DNA from: Paraspadella gotoi
Lineage: Eukaryota; Chaetognatha
NCBI GenBank assembly: GCA_051294375.1
Contig: CM119265.1
Location: 840,089 to 904,088, forward strand
Direction: 5' to 3'
DNA: 64,000 nt
A model generated the notes under the pieces. The model did no database searches. It saw only the letters and a list, made by a program, of their open reading frames with translations, and was not told the origin of the DNA. Below, in pieces: positions 47,141-58,011 of the stretch. The position numbers and the translations under genes were made by a program. Numbering within the stretch: the stretch's first letter is position 1; every line of letters starts with the position of its first letter.

Positions 47141-49832
47141 ATGCCTAAATTAAAACCCTCTAAAAAACGCCCAAACTCGAGAAGCGGCTCAAGTTTTGTT
47201 ATCGGTCCATCTAAGCCGTTACCTCTCTCCGACCTCCCAACCTTACGTGACGTTTTGGCATATGTTTCGTTTCTTCAGGTAAAATATTTATTTTGTACTT
47301 AGATTATATTATTTTATAAATATAATAATACAGTCAGTGTAATATTTTTATAGGAAGGAGGTAGAGTTGTGGACTTCGGTCTACTCGAAGATGTTGCGAA
47401 AGAAATTGTACACGTTTACAGTCGGGCAAGCACGTCGCTCTCTGTTGTTGAACTTCGCTCCATCACTAAACGTATCCTGCGTGCTCGCCAAAAGCAAAAA
47501 TACTTTCAACGAAGCCATGCTCAAAACTTCAAGCGACAATTCTTTGAAACAAAACTCGACCAAGTCTTTGAGATATTAAAGTGTCAATGTCCAATGGAGA
47601 AAAATGAAGACGATGTCGTGCAAGTCAACTGTGGGTGTTCCTTGGCCAACAAAATTCCTCCCGCGGAACTCGCTTTCATCTACGCTCAACGTCACCGGCA
47701 CTATCAGCTTCCGCGTCTGCAAATTGGACGAATCGACTTACCAACGACCAAGAAATTGCAGAAGATTGAAGAGAGAAAGGTGCATAGCAAAAAACAATAA
47801 AAATTGAATTAAAACACGAAACATGCACGTTATTTTCCGTAAACAATAAACTCGGTTCCCTTTTTTTCTTTTATTGTAGGCACGCCAACAGTATTTGGAA
47901 GAAAAACATGCTGCCATGGTTGTCGAGGAAACAATTGGAGAAGAAATGTGGCGTCAACAAGAGCTTAGCGAATTTTTGGCTGAGGAAGAAGTATCTCCGC
48001 AAGTTGACGAAGTTAATTTCAATTTAAAAGGTGGTAAAATAAATTATTAAAAATCTTTGTATAAAGAGTTAAAATATGTTATTTTTTTAAATCAACAGCT
48101 GGATGCCATTTTGTTGTGTAATTGAGGTATTGCTTTAATCATTATTTTTACATAGTAGTTTATATTGCACACAGTAGTCTGTAGATTAATACTGCATGTT
48201 TATTCTGAAATAGTAAATAATGATAATTTTTTTATAAGTTTATAGTGGTTGTATTTAATCAGTGTCGTGAGAGAAAATACAATATCATTAAAAATTAAAT
48301 GATTATAAAGATACTAACGAAAAAACTAAGCAAAATCTAGGGATAGTTTAAATTTTTGTTGAGTTCTCGGAAATAAAAATAAAAACAAATTATGACGTAG
48401 TAAAGTTGAAAAGTGGAAGATTAAAAGAGGACATCTGAAAAAAGATATAAAAAAATTATTATTATCATTTTTAGGGGAGTCATATCGAATTCCGCCACTC
48501 CCGACGACGGCGCGTGAGGCGATGCGGTGGGGAGCGTCGGATCGCTTGACCGCGGCGATCGCCACTGCAGTCCTCGTAGACTTCGGCATCGTAACGCCCG
48601 ACGACATCTCATGCGTCATCGATCGCCAGCGGATTCGCCGTGAAAAAAAGAAAGTTCGCGAAAACTGCGCAGAAAAAGAAGAAAAAAGATTAAAGGAAGA
48701 CGTCGTCGAAGCCATTTATTTCGACGGCAAGGAAATCGAGACTTTGGAAGTAGTTAAAGAAAGTGGCGTTTATCGGCAAAAACGAGAGAAAAAAGAACAC
48801 ATCGTTTTGCTGTCACAACCCGATGGAAAATTTCTCTCTCATGTGACGCCAAACGGGAAAGCCGCTGGACCAACGACCGATGCGATAGTGAAATTTTTGG
48901 ATGAAAACGATCTGACACAGGACTTAAAAGTTATCGGTGTTGATTCCACCGCAGTAAACACTGGCTCAATAGGTGGGATTGTAAAAAAAATTGAAGACCG
49001 ACGGGAGGAAAAAGTCCATTGGGTTGTTTGTGATCTCCATACGAATGAGTTAGGTCTCCGCCATCTTTTTCAAGCGCTCGACGGTCCTACGACTGGAAAG
49101 AATTCTTTCAAAGGTCCGATCGGGAAAATCCTACCGAAAGTTGAAAATTTCCAATGGGATGAAAAATTTAATCCCATCTCTGATATTCCAGAGATTCAGT
49201 CAATTGACGATGGTATGATTTCCGACTTGTCTACTGATCAGAAATATCTTTTTTTGGTGTTGAAATCAATTCAAAGTGGAAACATTGAGGTTCAACTCAA
49301 AACATTAAAACCGGGCCCAATAAGTCATTCTCGTTGGCTGACTTTGGCATGTCGGTTAGGACGTCTTTATCTCTCCAAACATTCATTAAGAGGAAAAGTA
49401 AAAGACAATCTTAATAAACTAATTTTTTATTGTGTTACAAATTACATTCCCTCGTGGTTCTTCATAAAATCTCGACCTCACATCGCCAACGCTGCCGACC
49501 ATACTCTTTTTCAAGTCAAGCGTCTCCAACTTCTGCCTCAGGCTACAAAAAAAATTGTTTCCCCTTACGTAAAGTCCTGGAATGCTCACCCAGAAAATTT
49601 GCTCATCAGCTTACTTTCCAACGACGATCCCGATCTGCGAGCATTTGCTGTTGGTAAAATTGTTAACCTCCGACAAGGCCGTGATCAAGGTGACAAATCA
49701 GTTCGAAAGTTTATTCCGCCTATTTTAAATTTTGATGCTGAGACCTTATCCGAATTGATTAACTGGGATTCTACTACGATCTACGAATCCATTCTAACGT
49801 GTGACCTAAAAATATCCGATTTACAAACCTGA
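47141..49832 (+). CDS. Four-exon gene, 690-residue transposase-like protein of unknown function
   Basis: Exons: 47,141-47,278, 47,354-47,779, 47,880-48,030 and 48,475-49,832. Each intron is GT-AG and phases fit (0, 0, 1), giving one uninterrupted 690-codon frame from MPKLKPSKKRPNSRSGSS to CDLKISDLQT and TGA. Exon 2 encodes a basic helical region with CQCP and CGCS pairs (possible zinc binding). Exon 4 carries VIGVDSTAVNTGSIGG, VCDLHTNELGLRHLF, DLSTDQKYLFLVLKSIQSG, SHSRWLTLACRLGRLYLS and HPENLLISLL. I recall these motifs from a widespread uncharacterised protein family in cnidarians and arthropods that looks RNase-H-fold/transposase-like; the D of GVDST could be catalytic. No terminal inverted repeats were seen, so it may be a domesticated gene or an element too large to see. 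An AATAAA lies at 50,125. Confidence 0.82.
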
Positions 49833-50124
49833 TACTTCACAAGTTAGATCTTCCACCTTTCCCAACGCATACTCAATCGGTTGAGCGAATAATTCGGGGG
49901 ATTTAACCGACGTTTGTGGAAAAAATTTCCGGCCATGATGAGAGAATAATTTTCTGCGTGCACGTTTGGAGTCGAGGGAGCTATTCCCAAAATCGGGAAA
50001 CCAAAAAGATTTTGCGCAAACTTGTAAATAGTTTTTAACGTTATTTTGCATTAAGTTTTTGAATTTGAACTTCTCTTATATATTTTGCTTTTTTGTTTTA
50101 CCAATGATTTTATGCTATTTTAAT

Positions 50125-50130
50125 AATAAA
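50125..50130 (+). terminator. AATAAA polyadenylation signal for the 690-aa gene
   Basis: AATAAA lies 293 bp after the stop codon at 49,832, in AT-rich DNA. It is the first clear signal in a plausible 3' UTR. Confidence 0.5.
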
Positions 50131-50445
50131 ATCTGTCTATAGAACAATATAAATTTGAAATTATTATCAAACCAAAGTATCCGATAAATATATTTAGATA
50201 TTAGTGAGAAATAAGCCCAAGCAGATTATTTTAAAAGTCACGTGACCTCCTTCAGCCAATCAGAATGCAGGAAAACTAAAGATATTCATCGAGTCAGTTT
50301 TTTTCGAAAGAAAAAAGGTTCCATGCGTAATATTGGAAAAAATTTTAAAAAATCTTTCATTTGAGAAGTAAGATAGTATCATTGCCAATCAAAATAGAGT
50401 GCGGACTTATCTCTATTGTTGATATCGGTTAATTTTGGCCCGCCT

Positions 50446-50580
50446 TATTGGACAGGCTTTGGTGTGTTTAAGGCCTCCATCACTCTACAAGATAATGACA
50501 TAGCAGGTCCCTGAAAGCTTTCAATCAAAACTCTCTCACAGTCTCGTTTATTCACTTACAGAGTACCTGCTTCCCTATCA
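50446..50580. mobile_element. TIR-family end, interrupted by a retroelement LTR
   Basis: GGACAGGCTTTGGTGTGTTT, GATAATGACATAGCAGGTCC and TTCCCTATCAAT match the terminal repeat at 26,215-26,375 and 27,015-27,190. It is followed at once by the LTR, so the retroelement inserted into a member of this family. Confidence 0.7.
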
Positions 50581-50582
50581 AT

Positions 50583-50934
50583 AACGTGAAGACAAATGTG
50601 GTCAAAATAACAGAGTATTTATTTACACAACTAAAGAAGAGAACGAGACATGAACACTAGGACGATGGAGAACAGAATGAATCTCTACAGATCTTCTCTC
50701 TCAAACTCAAAGTCACGTCCCTCTCATTGGCTCCCCAACTCTCCTTCAGTCTTATTCGTTGGGTGAGCCCATGGGCTATCTCTCGATCTCCTCCCTCTCT
50801 CCTGCTGCTCTCCTGCCGCTCTCCTGCTGCTCCTCCAGTCGCTTCGCTCCCCGCTAGATCGCTTCAGCCCTCTCGTTGATGCCACCCCCGCTCCAGAGGC
50901 GAAGGAGGCGAGTCTTATTTCGCCGAGGAGCCTA
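50583..50934 (-). repeat. 3' LTR of the Ty3/gypsy-type element
   Basis: On the minus strand it begins TGTAGGCTCCTCGGCG just after the env stop and ends TTTGACCACATTTGTCTTCA(CGTT). The same terminal string recurs at about 60,990-61,017 next to the gag leader, marking the end of the 5' LTR. It contains an AATAAA polyadenylation signal (complement near 50,614) and purine-rich CAGCAGGAGAG repeats. Most of the 5' LTR lies in the N gap, so identity between the LTRs cannot be judged. Confidence 0.72.
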
Positions 50935-50945
50935 CACTTCCGGTG

Positions 50946-52863
50946 CTACTGCGGCGGATGTTGTCCTCCGATCCCGACGGCGTAATCCGCGACGGCTTCG
51001 GCTTGATGTCGCACACATTTGACCGCGCAAGGGCAGCAGCAGCAACACAGCAGGACGGCGGCGATTACGATGACGGCGACGATCGCGATGGTAGGAGCGA
51101 CGTTTGCGAAGGTGTTCCACNNNNNNNNNNNNNNNNNNNTGCCAAACATCCTTTGGAAAAAGGACGCCGGGGATCCGTCGGTAATCTCTCCCATTCGTTG
51201 AGTAAATTCGTGTCGCTCCGTGACGTACTTGGAGTGCAGATCGATGAAGTGACCGACATCTTCGTAAATCTTTTCTTCTTTTGAAACGTGTTCTTGTTTG
51301 TTTGGCAGAGTCGTGCGAAGTACATTGTATTTCTTGAAAATCTGCCCGTTGTTGTCTAAAAAACTACCTCCTATCTCGTATACGGGCGGCGGGTAACATG
51401 GCGTCTCAAGTGATGATTCCACGAGGTGATGGAAGATGGAGTGTTTGAACACCTCGCGTCCCCTGAAGCTCACCGGTAAGTCTTGGTAGCATTTTTGCGT
51501 TTGTCTCCGCAGGGCGAGCGTTCTTTTGCACATCGCGGTGATTAGTAGTTCGCCGCGCAGGATCGCGATTTTCCCTGGGTCGATGAACGTTATCGCGGCT
51601 GGAGAATTATGTGCTTTTTCGGCGGCAATGCGTGCCTCGGCTGCGCGGGAAACACAGAGTTCGTGCCTCATGGCATCAGTGAGGCGGTCGATCCTCGCCT
51701 GGTTTCTCGCCGCTAACGCTGAGGCGTTTTCGATGAGGGCGTCGAGAGCGGTGTCATCCCTTTTTGCATCGGCAATCATCTGACTTGCTACGAAAAAATG
51801 TGGCGACGATGTTGGTCTCGCTTCGACTCCGCAGCCTCTCAGTTGTTGCGGAGGGCCGTTTAGTCGTACCGCGAAAGCTCCTCTCAACCTCGGACTGCAG
51901 ACGATGTTGCACTTTTCGATCGATTCCAGTTTAACCGAGGCGCCCTGGAAAGCGATAATGCAGTTGNNNNNNNNNNCTCGGCCTTCCCCAAAAACACTCG
52001 GATTCCTTCGGCACTGCTTTCCCTCCGGGCACCGACTTCCCTTCAGGGCTCTCATTCGATCCGCGTCGTTCGTCGACCGAATGATCCCATCTGCGCTCTT
52101 GAAGGCGCCGCCCCGAAAAGCGAGCTTCACGCGGCACTCCTCGTCCTCCCAGGCGATGACGCCACCGGGGTATTTGCATTCCTGGTTCGCCAGATTGCAT
52201 TGCCCGGATTTCGACCTCGTTTGCCTTCCTGCTTTTATTTTCTTTGTGTAGAGGGTCAAGTTCGATACTAACTTTGCGTTTTCGCTCTCGTAACGGTGGC
52301 CATGAAAGTTCAACGTTCTACCCGCGCACGTTCCAGCAGCGTCGTTTGTGCCTATGCGGTGCGTGATGATGTTTTCGCCCATATTTCCTTGCATGGTTAG
52401 TGGGCGTAGTACTCCCCCGTCATCGGCAATGGTGATCGGGACAGTTTCCAATTTTACTGACTTTCCCTTANNNNNNNNNNGACAGGTTTCCCTTGGCAAC
52501 GAAAAATGATCGATAACGTCGATGTTCTCGTATTGGATCGACCATCTCCCGCAGTATCGGCCTGTNNNNNNNNNNGTAAGGTCACAGCCGACAGCGTCGT
52601 GCTCATTTGTTTCCGGCATAAAAAGCAAATCGATGTTTTCGAATTTCTCCTTCGCTCCCTTCTTCTTTTCGCACCTTGTCTCATCCAACGCGATCGCGGT
52701 GTGTTCCGTTGTCTCGTTTGCAGTTGAAAACGGCGACGCTTCGTTTGAAAGCGTCGGTGGTGTCGCCATTTTCGTCGCTGACGCTCACCCTGTTTCTTTT
52801 CGCGTTGACGTGCGAGGCGACGCTTAGGGCGATGAGCAGCACAAGTAAGAGGCTTTTTCCCAT
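50946..52863 (-). CDS. env: Envelope-like glycoprotein ORF (env), frameshifted near its 5' end, N-gapped
   Basis: A signal-peptide-like start (MGKSLLLVLLIALSVASHVN, 52,863) is in a different frame from the main 607-codon frame (52,769-50,946), so there is a break of one or two bases around 52,700-52,770. The ectodomain is cysteine-rich, with a central helical, probably coiled-coil stretch (around DALIENASALAARNQARIDR). Near the C-terminus a strong transmembrane segment (APTIAIVAVIVIAAVLL) is followed by a CCCCC cluster and a short tail. Position after integrase and before the 3' LTR is that of a retroviral env. I cannot assign it to a known fusion-protein class. Four short N runs interrupt it. 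It would act at the particle surface in attachment or fusion if the element were active. Confidence 0.75.
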
Positions 52864-52898
52864 TTTTTTTTCTTTCTTTTGAAGCGAATCTTTTTAAA

Positions 52899-52902
<4 letters not shown>

Positions 52903-52954
<52 letters not shown>
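52903..52954. repeat. About 52-bp poly-T (poly-A on the element's coding strand)
   Basis: An uninterrupted homopolymer lies just upstream of the env start. The second copy of the element (about 62,150-62,200) has only short T runs here, so this is an expansion or insertion in copy 1, or an assembly artefact. Confidence 0.9.
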
Positions 52955-52955
<1 letters not shown>

Positions 52956-53472
52956 AACGATTTTTCTTTCTCACTCTTATCTTCGAGTCTTTTCCGCTTT
53001 TGTTTTTTTTATTTTTTTTCTTTGGATTCGCTCTGGGCCCGGCTTCGCGTCGCTCTTCCTCTTCTATCACTCTCGCGTCACTTTCCACATTCTTTCTTTC
53101 TTTCTTTTTCTTTCTTTCTCTTTCGACGCATCTCTCACCTCTCTCACTTCTAGGTCAACTTTGGCCTCATCGATCCGTCTCTGCTTCCCCCTTCTCTTTT
53201 CATTTCTGTTCTTCGCTAGGGTTACTGAGTCTCGTTCGGAGGGAAAGGGTGATGTTTAGTTTTGATGGTGATTTATTTTCCCCCTCTCTCTTTACTTTTG
53301 GTGGTAGAGCTTTTGCCCTCTGTCTTAGTTTCGGATTTCGTTTAGTTTCGTTGTTGTTGTTGTCTCCTCCCATTTTCCCTTTNNNNNNNNNNNNNNNNNN
53401 NNNNNNNNNNNNNNNNNNNNNNNNNNNNNNNNNNNNNNNNNNNNTTTTTTTTCTCTCTTTTCTTCTTCTGCC

Positions 53473-54545
53473 TTAGTTTCTAAAAGTTTGTGAGTCGCCT
53501 GTTGCCGCCTTGAGCCTTCGTCTGTGATAGANNNNNNNNNNNNNNNNNNNNNNNNCCTTGAAGTGATTTCCGTCTTGCTGAATAATTTCGTGCGGCCCGG
53601 TGTATAGCGTTCGCATTTTGTTTCCCGTGGGTGCGGCCCCAGTCCGCACAAGATCCCTTCGCACGTACACTAAATCACCGACCTTTAGTCTTTTTGGGTC
53701 ACGCATTCGGTTTCCCCTCCTCGTTGCTCTTGAAACGACCAAGGCGCTGTTCAGCTATTTTTCTGTGAGCGGCCGTTCGATTTTCTGCTCTTTCCTTTGC
53801 AAAGGCGGTTAGGGAGGCGTACGTCTTTTCGTCCGGCGCTTCAACTATTCTCGGCCTGTTTCCAAACTGTAGCTCATGAGGACTCATGTCTGTTTTCCAT
53901 CCCGAATGGGCGTGGCGTTCAACGCTAGCATTAGATGGGCTAGTCCTTGATCCATCCGTTCGGATTATCATTCAACGCTTTTCTTAGGCTTTGCCGGATT
54001 CGCCAATGTCTCTCTCTGCTCGATTACTGTTCTTTTCTTGACACTAGGACTCGCCGCCCGCTCATGTCGAGGAGGTCCAGGATGCTGCGCATTTCCTCAC
54101 CGTTTAGCGAGGTGGCGCCATCGAAATTTATTTCTAAGTAACTTCCGTGGAGGAGAAAAATATTTTTATCGAGGCCGGCGATGATATGTCCAGCGTCTGC
54201 TCTCTTAATCGGCACGCCCATGTGTACGCGGAGGCGTTATCCGCCGCCACGAGGACGTGTTGGAACCCTCCGCTCGGGGTAAGTGCATCACATCGATGGA
54301 TAACGATTCCAAGGGATCATAGCATAAGTGGGTCCTGGTTCGGTTTCGTTGAAATGCATCTCGTCGGTTGCTCGCCTGCACGTGTCGCATTCCATGACGA
54401 CGGACGTGCAGACCTCGTAAAGCTTTGGCGCCGCGATGTAGATGGCGGCGAGGTAGGCGGTTCGATCGCGTCCTGGATGGCCCAGCTTTCGTGGATGCGT
54501 CTCACTACTTCCTTTTAGGTTTGCTATGGGGACAACGTGTCTCAT
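53473..54545 (-). CDS. Integrase region (broken into several frames)
   Basis: In order on the minus strand: a zinc-binding-like segment (GHPGRDRT then VMECDTCRRATD, 54,545-54,288); the first catalytic Asp region (LSIDVMHLP, about 54,340); the second (INFDGATSLNGEEMRS, about 54,110); the third Glu region (NASVERHAHSGW, about 53,915); and the C-terminal domain with KVGDLVYVRRDLV and YTGPHEIIQQDG (GPY/F motif, 53,742-53,473). The parts lie in different frames, so at least three frameshifts exist. A 24-N run interrupts the end. Integrase inserts the DNA copy into chromosomes; the GPY/F motif supports Ty3/gypsy affinity. Confidence 0.75.
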
Positions 54546-54975
54546 CGTTCGATTTACCCTCGGAATCCGGTGATGAATAACATTCCATCCGCCGCGACGC
54601 GTAGGTCGTCGGCGTTTCTCGCGAGGAAGATTGCATCGGATTTAGCGCTTTGGCTTGGGCCGACCGGATGTGCGCCTTAAGGGCTTCTGCGTCGTGATGG
54701 CCGAGGATGTGCGCTGCGGCTTTTATGTCCTCGTCTTCGTCTTGCCAATTTCTGACGTCTTCTCTTAGCGGGAGTAGGCGTGGCTCCCTTGTGTGGGGCT
54801 GTGATATTTCCTCGTTCAGCTCTCGTTCGGTGACGTCGATCGAGGCTTCGATCGCTGAGTCTCCGATTATTTCTCGTTCTTGGCTCTGTGACTCTGGCGT
54901 ATCTTCGGCATCGGGTAAGGTATCGCCGGCGTATAGCGGCGTTAATGGCGTGTTGTTTTCAGCAGGTAACGTCAC
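54505..54975 (-). CDS. Acidic linker ORF between RNase H/OTU-like and integrase
   Basis: 156 codons, low-complexity acidic N-terminal half (LPDAEDTPESQSQEREIIGD), then DEDIKAAAHILGHHDAEALK. It overlaps the integrase zinc-finger frame by about 40 bp. It is probably part of the pol polyprotein displaced by frameshifts; no domain recognised. Confidence 0.5.
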   Translation of the reverse strand: MTLPAENNTPLTPLYAGDTLPDAEDTPESQSQEREIIGDSAIEASIDVTERELNEEISQPHTREPRLLPLREDVRNWQDEDEDIKAAAHILGHHDAEALKAHIRSAQAKALNPMQSSSRETPTTYASRRMECYSSPDSEGKSNDETRCPHSKPKRK

Positions 54976-55010
54976 CGTGTCGGCAGGGAGCTCTCGATGA
55001 TGAATTTGGC

Positions 55011-56906
55011 TTACTTTTTGTGTTCGTGGGCGACCTCGTCGCCGGTCTCGGCCCCCTCCCTCTCCAGGTCTTCGGTGGTGAGGTGGATGAGGTCCGCCGG
55101 GATGTCGGCGCCCCTTGGCGAGGCGGCGCGACGTTCGTCATCGTCTGATTCGATCGGGGAGCCTGGCGGCTCCGCGCCTCTTCCCATTTGTGATGGGAGT
55201 TCCGGTGAAACTTCCGGCTCTTGTTGGCTTCGCGCTCCTTCTCGCGGTGGCGAGGGAGTTGGCGGCGCCGGCGGGGCGGCGCCCCGTCTTTCCGGCGGCG
55301 ACTGCGGCGGCGTTTTCGGGCGTTCCGCCCGTTTCGTTTGCTCTCTCCTTGGCGCGCTCACCGTGATAGTGTCAGGCGGAAGCGATGTTCTTGGGCGGCT
55401 CGTTTGCGCCTCTGGGCGTGGCCGCCTCTCTCTGTTCCGCCTCTCTCTTTCTGCCCCGAAAACAATGTCGCCGAGGGTGATATTTGTGACTTCGATCCTC
55501 TTTTTGTCTCGGTCCGCGATCGCTGGTCTCAGCTTCGCTTGATTTTCTGTATCGCTGATTTTCGAGACTTGGCCTGTTGTTGTCCGAAAAATCTTTATCA
55601 CCCTGCCTCCCTTTGTTCCATACACTCTCTCCATCTTGCAGCCCGCTGGGGTAGCGAACTCTTCCTCGAGCATGATAATGCAAACGCCTGTCATTTCCGC
55701 GAGGAGTTCGAGCTCTGGATGACCTAAGTTCCAGTCCTTAGCTGAAATAGTTCTGATAAAGGCGTCGGCGTCTTTTGTTTTTGGCGTGCCATAATTCCTT
55801 CTTATGTTTTCTTTCCTCTGTTCGAACTTCCCTCTCACGAACTTAAAAAAATTTGTTCTAAACGGTTTTTCATCGACTTTTAGCGCTCCAGCTATTAATG
55901 CGAGGGTCGGCGCCCCACCTGTCCTCAGTTCCAGGTGTCCGGGCCAAGTTTCCCCTGTTATGGGGTTCTCAGTGTACCCTGCTTCGTATTCGCCATCGAC
56001 ATCGAAACCCGCGGGGAGGAAAGGCGTGTCCAACGGCGTTATTTGTCCTTGTTCGGTAAAACGTGTTAAGAAGTCAGCCGGGTTGTCTTCACTCTTTACC
56101 AAGATTACCTCGGATGGGTGGCACTCCTGCTTGATTTCGGTTATCCATCTCAGCACATTCGTCGGCAAAAGCTGCTGTTTGTCGTGCTGCATTTCCATGA
56201 CTNNNNNNNNNNATTGTGAGTCCGTTATCAGCGCCACCCTACGCCCGCAGATGTACCCCTTGAATTTTCTTACCATCATGTTAAATGCCAGCGTTTCTAA
56301 AAGGTTTATGTGTTTTATTCTNNNNNNNNNNGGGAATGACTTTGAATGGAAACACAGCGGGTATTCTACTCCTTCCGCTGTGGCTGTGATGAGTCCTCCC
56401 ATTGCGCTCGTGCTGGCGTCAGCGTATATCTTGTATTCGCCATTTTTTATTTTTGCGTCATTGAGAAAGTTTAATCCTGGGGTTGATTTTATCTCTTCCA
56501 CTAGCGTTTCTAGGATCTTCCTGTGCGTCTCGTCAAAACGGAAATTCGCTTTGTCGACCAGCGTCAGGGCATGTAATGGCTGCGCCAAATAGGAGAAACG
56601 GTGAGTGAAGCAGCGGTAGTAGTTTAGAGAAGCGAGCAGGGCTCTAAGGTCCTTTTGCGTTTTCACCTCGCGTAACTTCACTTCCACCTGTTCCAGCTTT
56701 TCGCGTTGTGGCCGCAGCTTGTCTCTCGAAATGCTAAATCCAAGTATTTTGATGTCGTCCTTCCGGAGGAGGACACTCTTTGTCCACTTGAGGACTACGT
56801 TCTCCCTTCTGCATATTTCGAGGAATTCTCTGAGTCGTTGTGCCATCTCCTCAGGCGATTTCGCGGTGAGTATGAGGTCGTCAACGTAGATGAGGAAACT
56901 CTTCAC
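55011..56906 (-). CDS. pol: Pol: end of reverse transcriptase, RNase H, OTU-like domain, proline-rich tail
   Basis: 631 codons. Residues 1-60 hold the catalytic FLIYVDDLIL box and ILGFSIS. Residues 155-285 are RNase H (YADAS with D163, LLETLA with E204, ITDS with D229, EDNPADFLTR with D278). Residues about 328-445 resemble the C-terminal part of an OTU protease domain (WNLGHPELELLAEMTGVCII), but the place of the catalytic DGxC reads GAPTLAL, so it is probably inactive. A proline/arginine-rich tail follows. Two 10-N runs fall in RNase H. The YVDD box and order PR-RT-RH-INT fit Ty3/gypsy. Confidence 0.8.
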   Translation of the reverse strand: MKSFLIYVDDLILTAKSPEEMAQRLREFLEICRRENVVLKWTKSVLLRKDDIKILGFSISRDKLRPQREKLEQVEVKLREVKTQKDLRALLASLNYYRCFTHRFSYLAQPLHALTLVDKANFRFDETHRKILETLVEEIKSTPGLNFLNDAKIKNGEYKIYADASTSAMGGLITATAEGVEYPLCFHSKSFXXXXRIKHINLLETLAFNMMVRKFKGYICGRRVALITDSQXXXXVMEMQHDKQQLLPTNVLRWITEIKQECHPSEVILVKSEDNPADFLTRFTEQGQITPLDTPFLPAGFDVDGEYEAGYTENPITGETWPGHLELRTGGAPTLALIAGALKVDEKPFRTNFFKFVRGKFEQRKENIRRNYGTPKTKDADAFIRTISAKDWNLGHPELELLAEMTGVCIIMLEEEFATPAGCKMERVYGTKGGRVIKIFRTTTGQVSKISDTENQAKLRPAIADRDKKRIEVTNITLGDIVFGAERERRNRERRPRPEAQTSRPRTSLPPDTITVSAPRREQTKRAERPKTPPQSPPERRGAAPPAPPTPSPPREGARSQQEPEVSPELPSQMGRGAEPPGSPIESDDDERRAASPRGADIPADLIHLTTEDLEREGAETGDEVAHEHKK

Positions 56907-58010
56907 ATCTCTACCCAGGTCTGCGAATATCTCATCGAGGATGGCTGGAGAACATTTATGCTGTTTACTCCTCCCATTGGTAACTTATTCATCTGCCAAT
57001 TGTGGCCAGCGCCGGCGAAAGCGGTAACTGGCTTGCATCTGTCGGTGAGGTTAACCTGATGGAAACAGGCGAGGATGTCGACGGAGCATTGGAGCTCATG
57101 AGGTTTATATTCTTCCAGTATCGACGCTATCGTCTGAGGTTCAGTAGCAAAAGTCGATATGTTATTGTTCACCGCTGATAAGTCACATATGAGGCGCCAT
57201 TGTTTTGCGAATGTTTCGTCATCCATTTTCTCTTGATTTTCAGCCACGTGATTTGGTTTCTTTATGAGGAACGCGTTCGAGTACGCTTCTCCCGAGGTCC
57301 TTGACACAACGCCGGCTTTCTCATAGACCTCGAGGTATCGTTTCAGGGCCGCCTTCTTCACTGGGCCTTGGTTTACAAATCTGGGCTTCGGCAAGTCTTC
57401 TCTTGTGAATCCCAGGTCAACTTTATAATTCAGAAAGCCTTCCTTGCAGTCGTTTATAGTCTCGCCAAACACATCCCTGAATTCCCAGACGACGTCCCAG
57501 ACAATTTTTGCCTTATCCACTAGGGATTTATCTACCTCCTTAAATGGGCGGAGGAACTCCTCCTTCCCTCTGTCGTCGTGCTTGTTTCGGCGTCTCTCCC
57601 TGGCATCGTGGGCGGCTTCGATCTCGGCTTCGGATGGTTTGTGACGAACGATCGTTGTTGGTGGAATGTTTTCTTTCCTGACCTTTCGTAGTCGCGGCGT
57701 GTCGCCTGATAAATCGGCTTGGACCGGCCTGGCGGTGAGTCCTGTTTTGAGGCCGAGTTCGTCCTTTGCTTCCTCCGTGATGATCGGCCTCGCTTCACCC
57801 CAGAATCCCGGGGTGCCGGGTAACTCGACGCCTAGGCGGAGCTCATTTCCTGTCACTGAGCAGGTAGTTCTCTCATCGGCCGATTCGACGATCCATTTTG
57901 CCTCAGCAAGGGATTTCCAATACGTTCTTGCCGCTCTCACCATCACGCGGCCATCCTCGTCTCTTTCGGCGTATAACGGGATTTTCGTCTCCTCGTCGAT
58001 GCAGCGGTGG
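56903..58010 (-). CDS. pol: Pol: N-terminal two-thirds of reverse transcriptase
   Basis: The frame 57,946-56,903 (open upstream to about 58,010) shows YKVDLGF, LPKPRFVNQGPV, WRLICDLSAVNNNIS, SVDILACFHQVNLTDRCKPV and NKLPMGGVNS, the fingers and palm of a gypsy-type RT. The frame breaks near 56,955, just before the YVDD part that continues in the next frame. It overlaps the end of the protease ORF near 58,012-58,050 in another frame, which could be a programmed frameshift or simple decay. Confidence 0.8.
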
Positions 58011-58011
58011 G

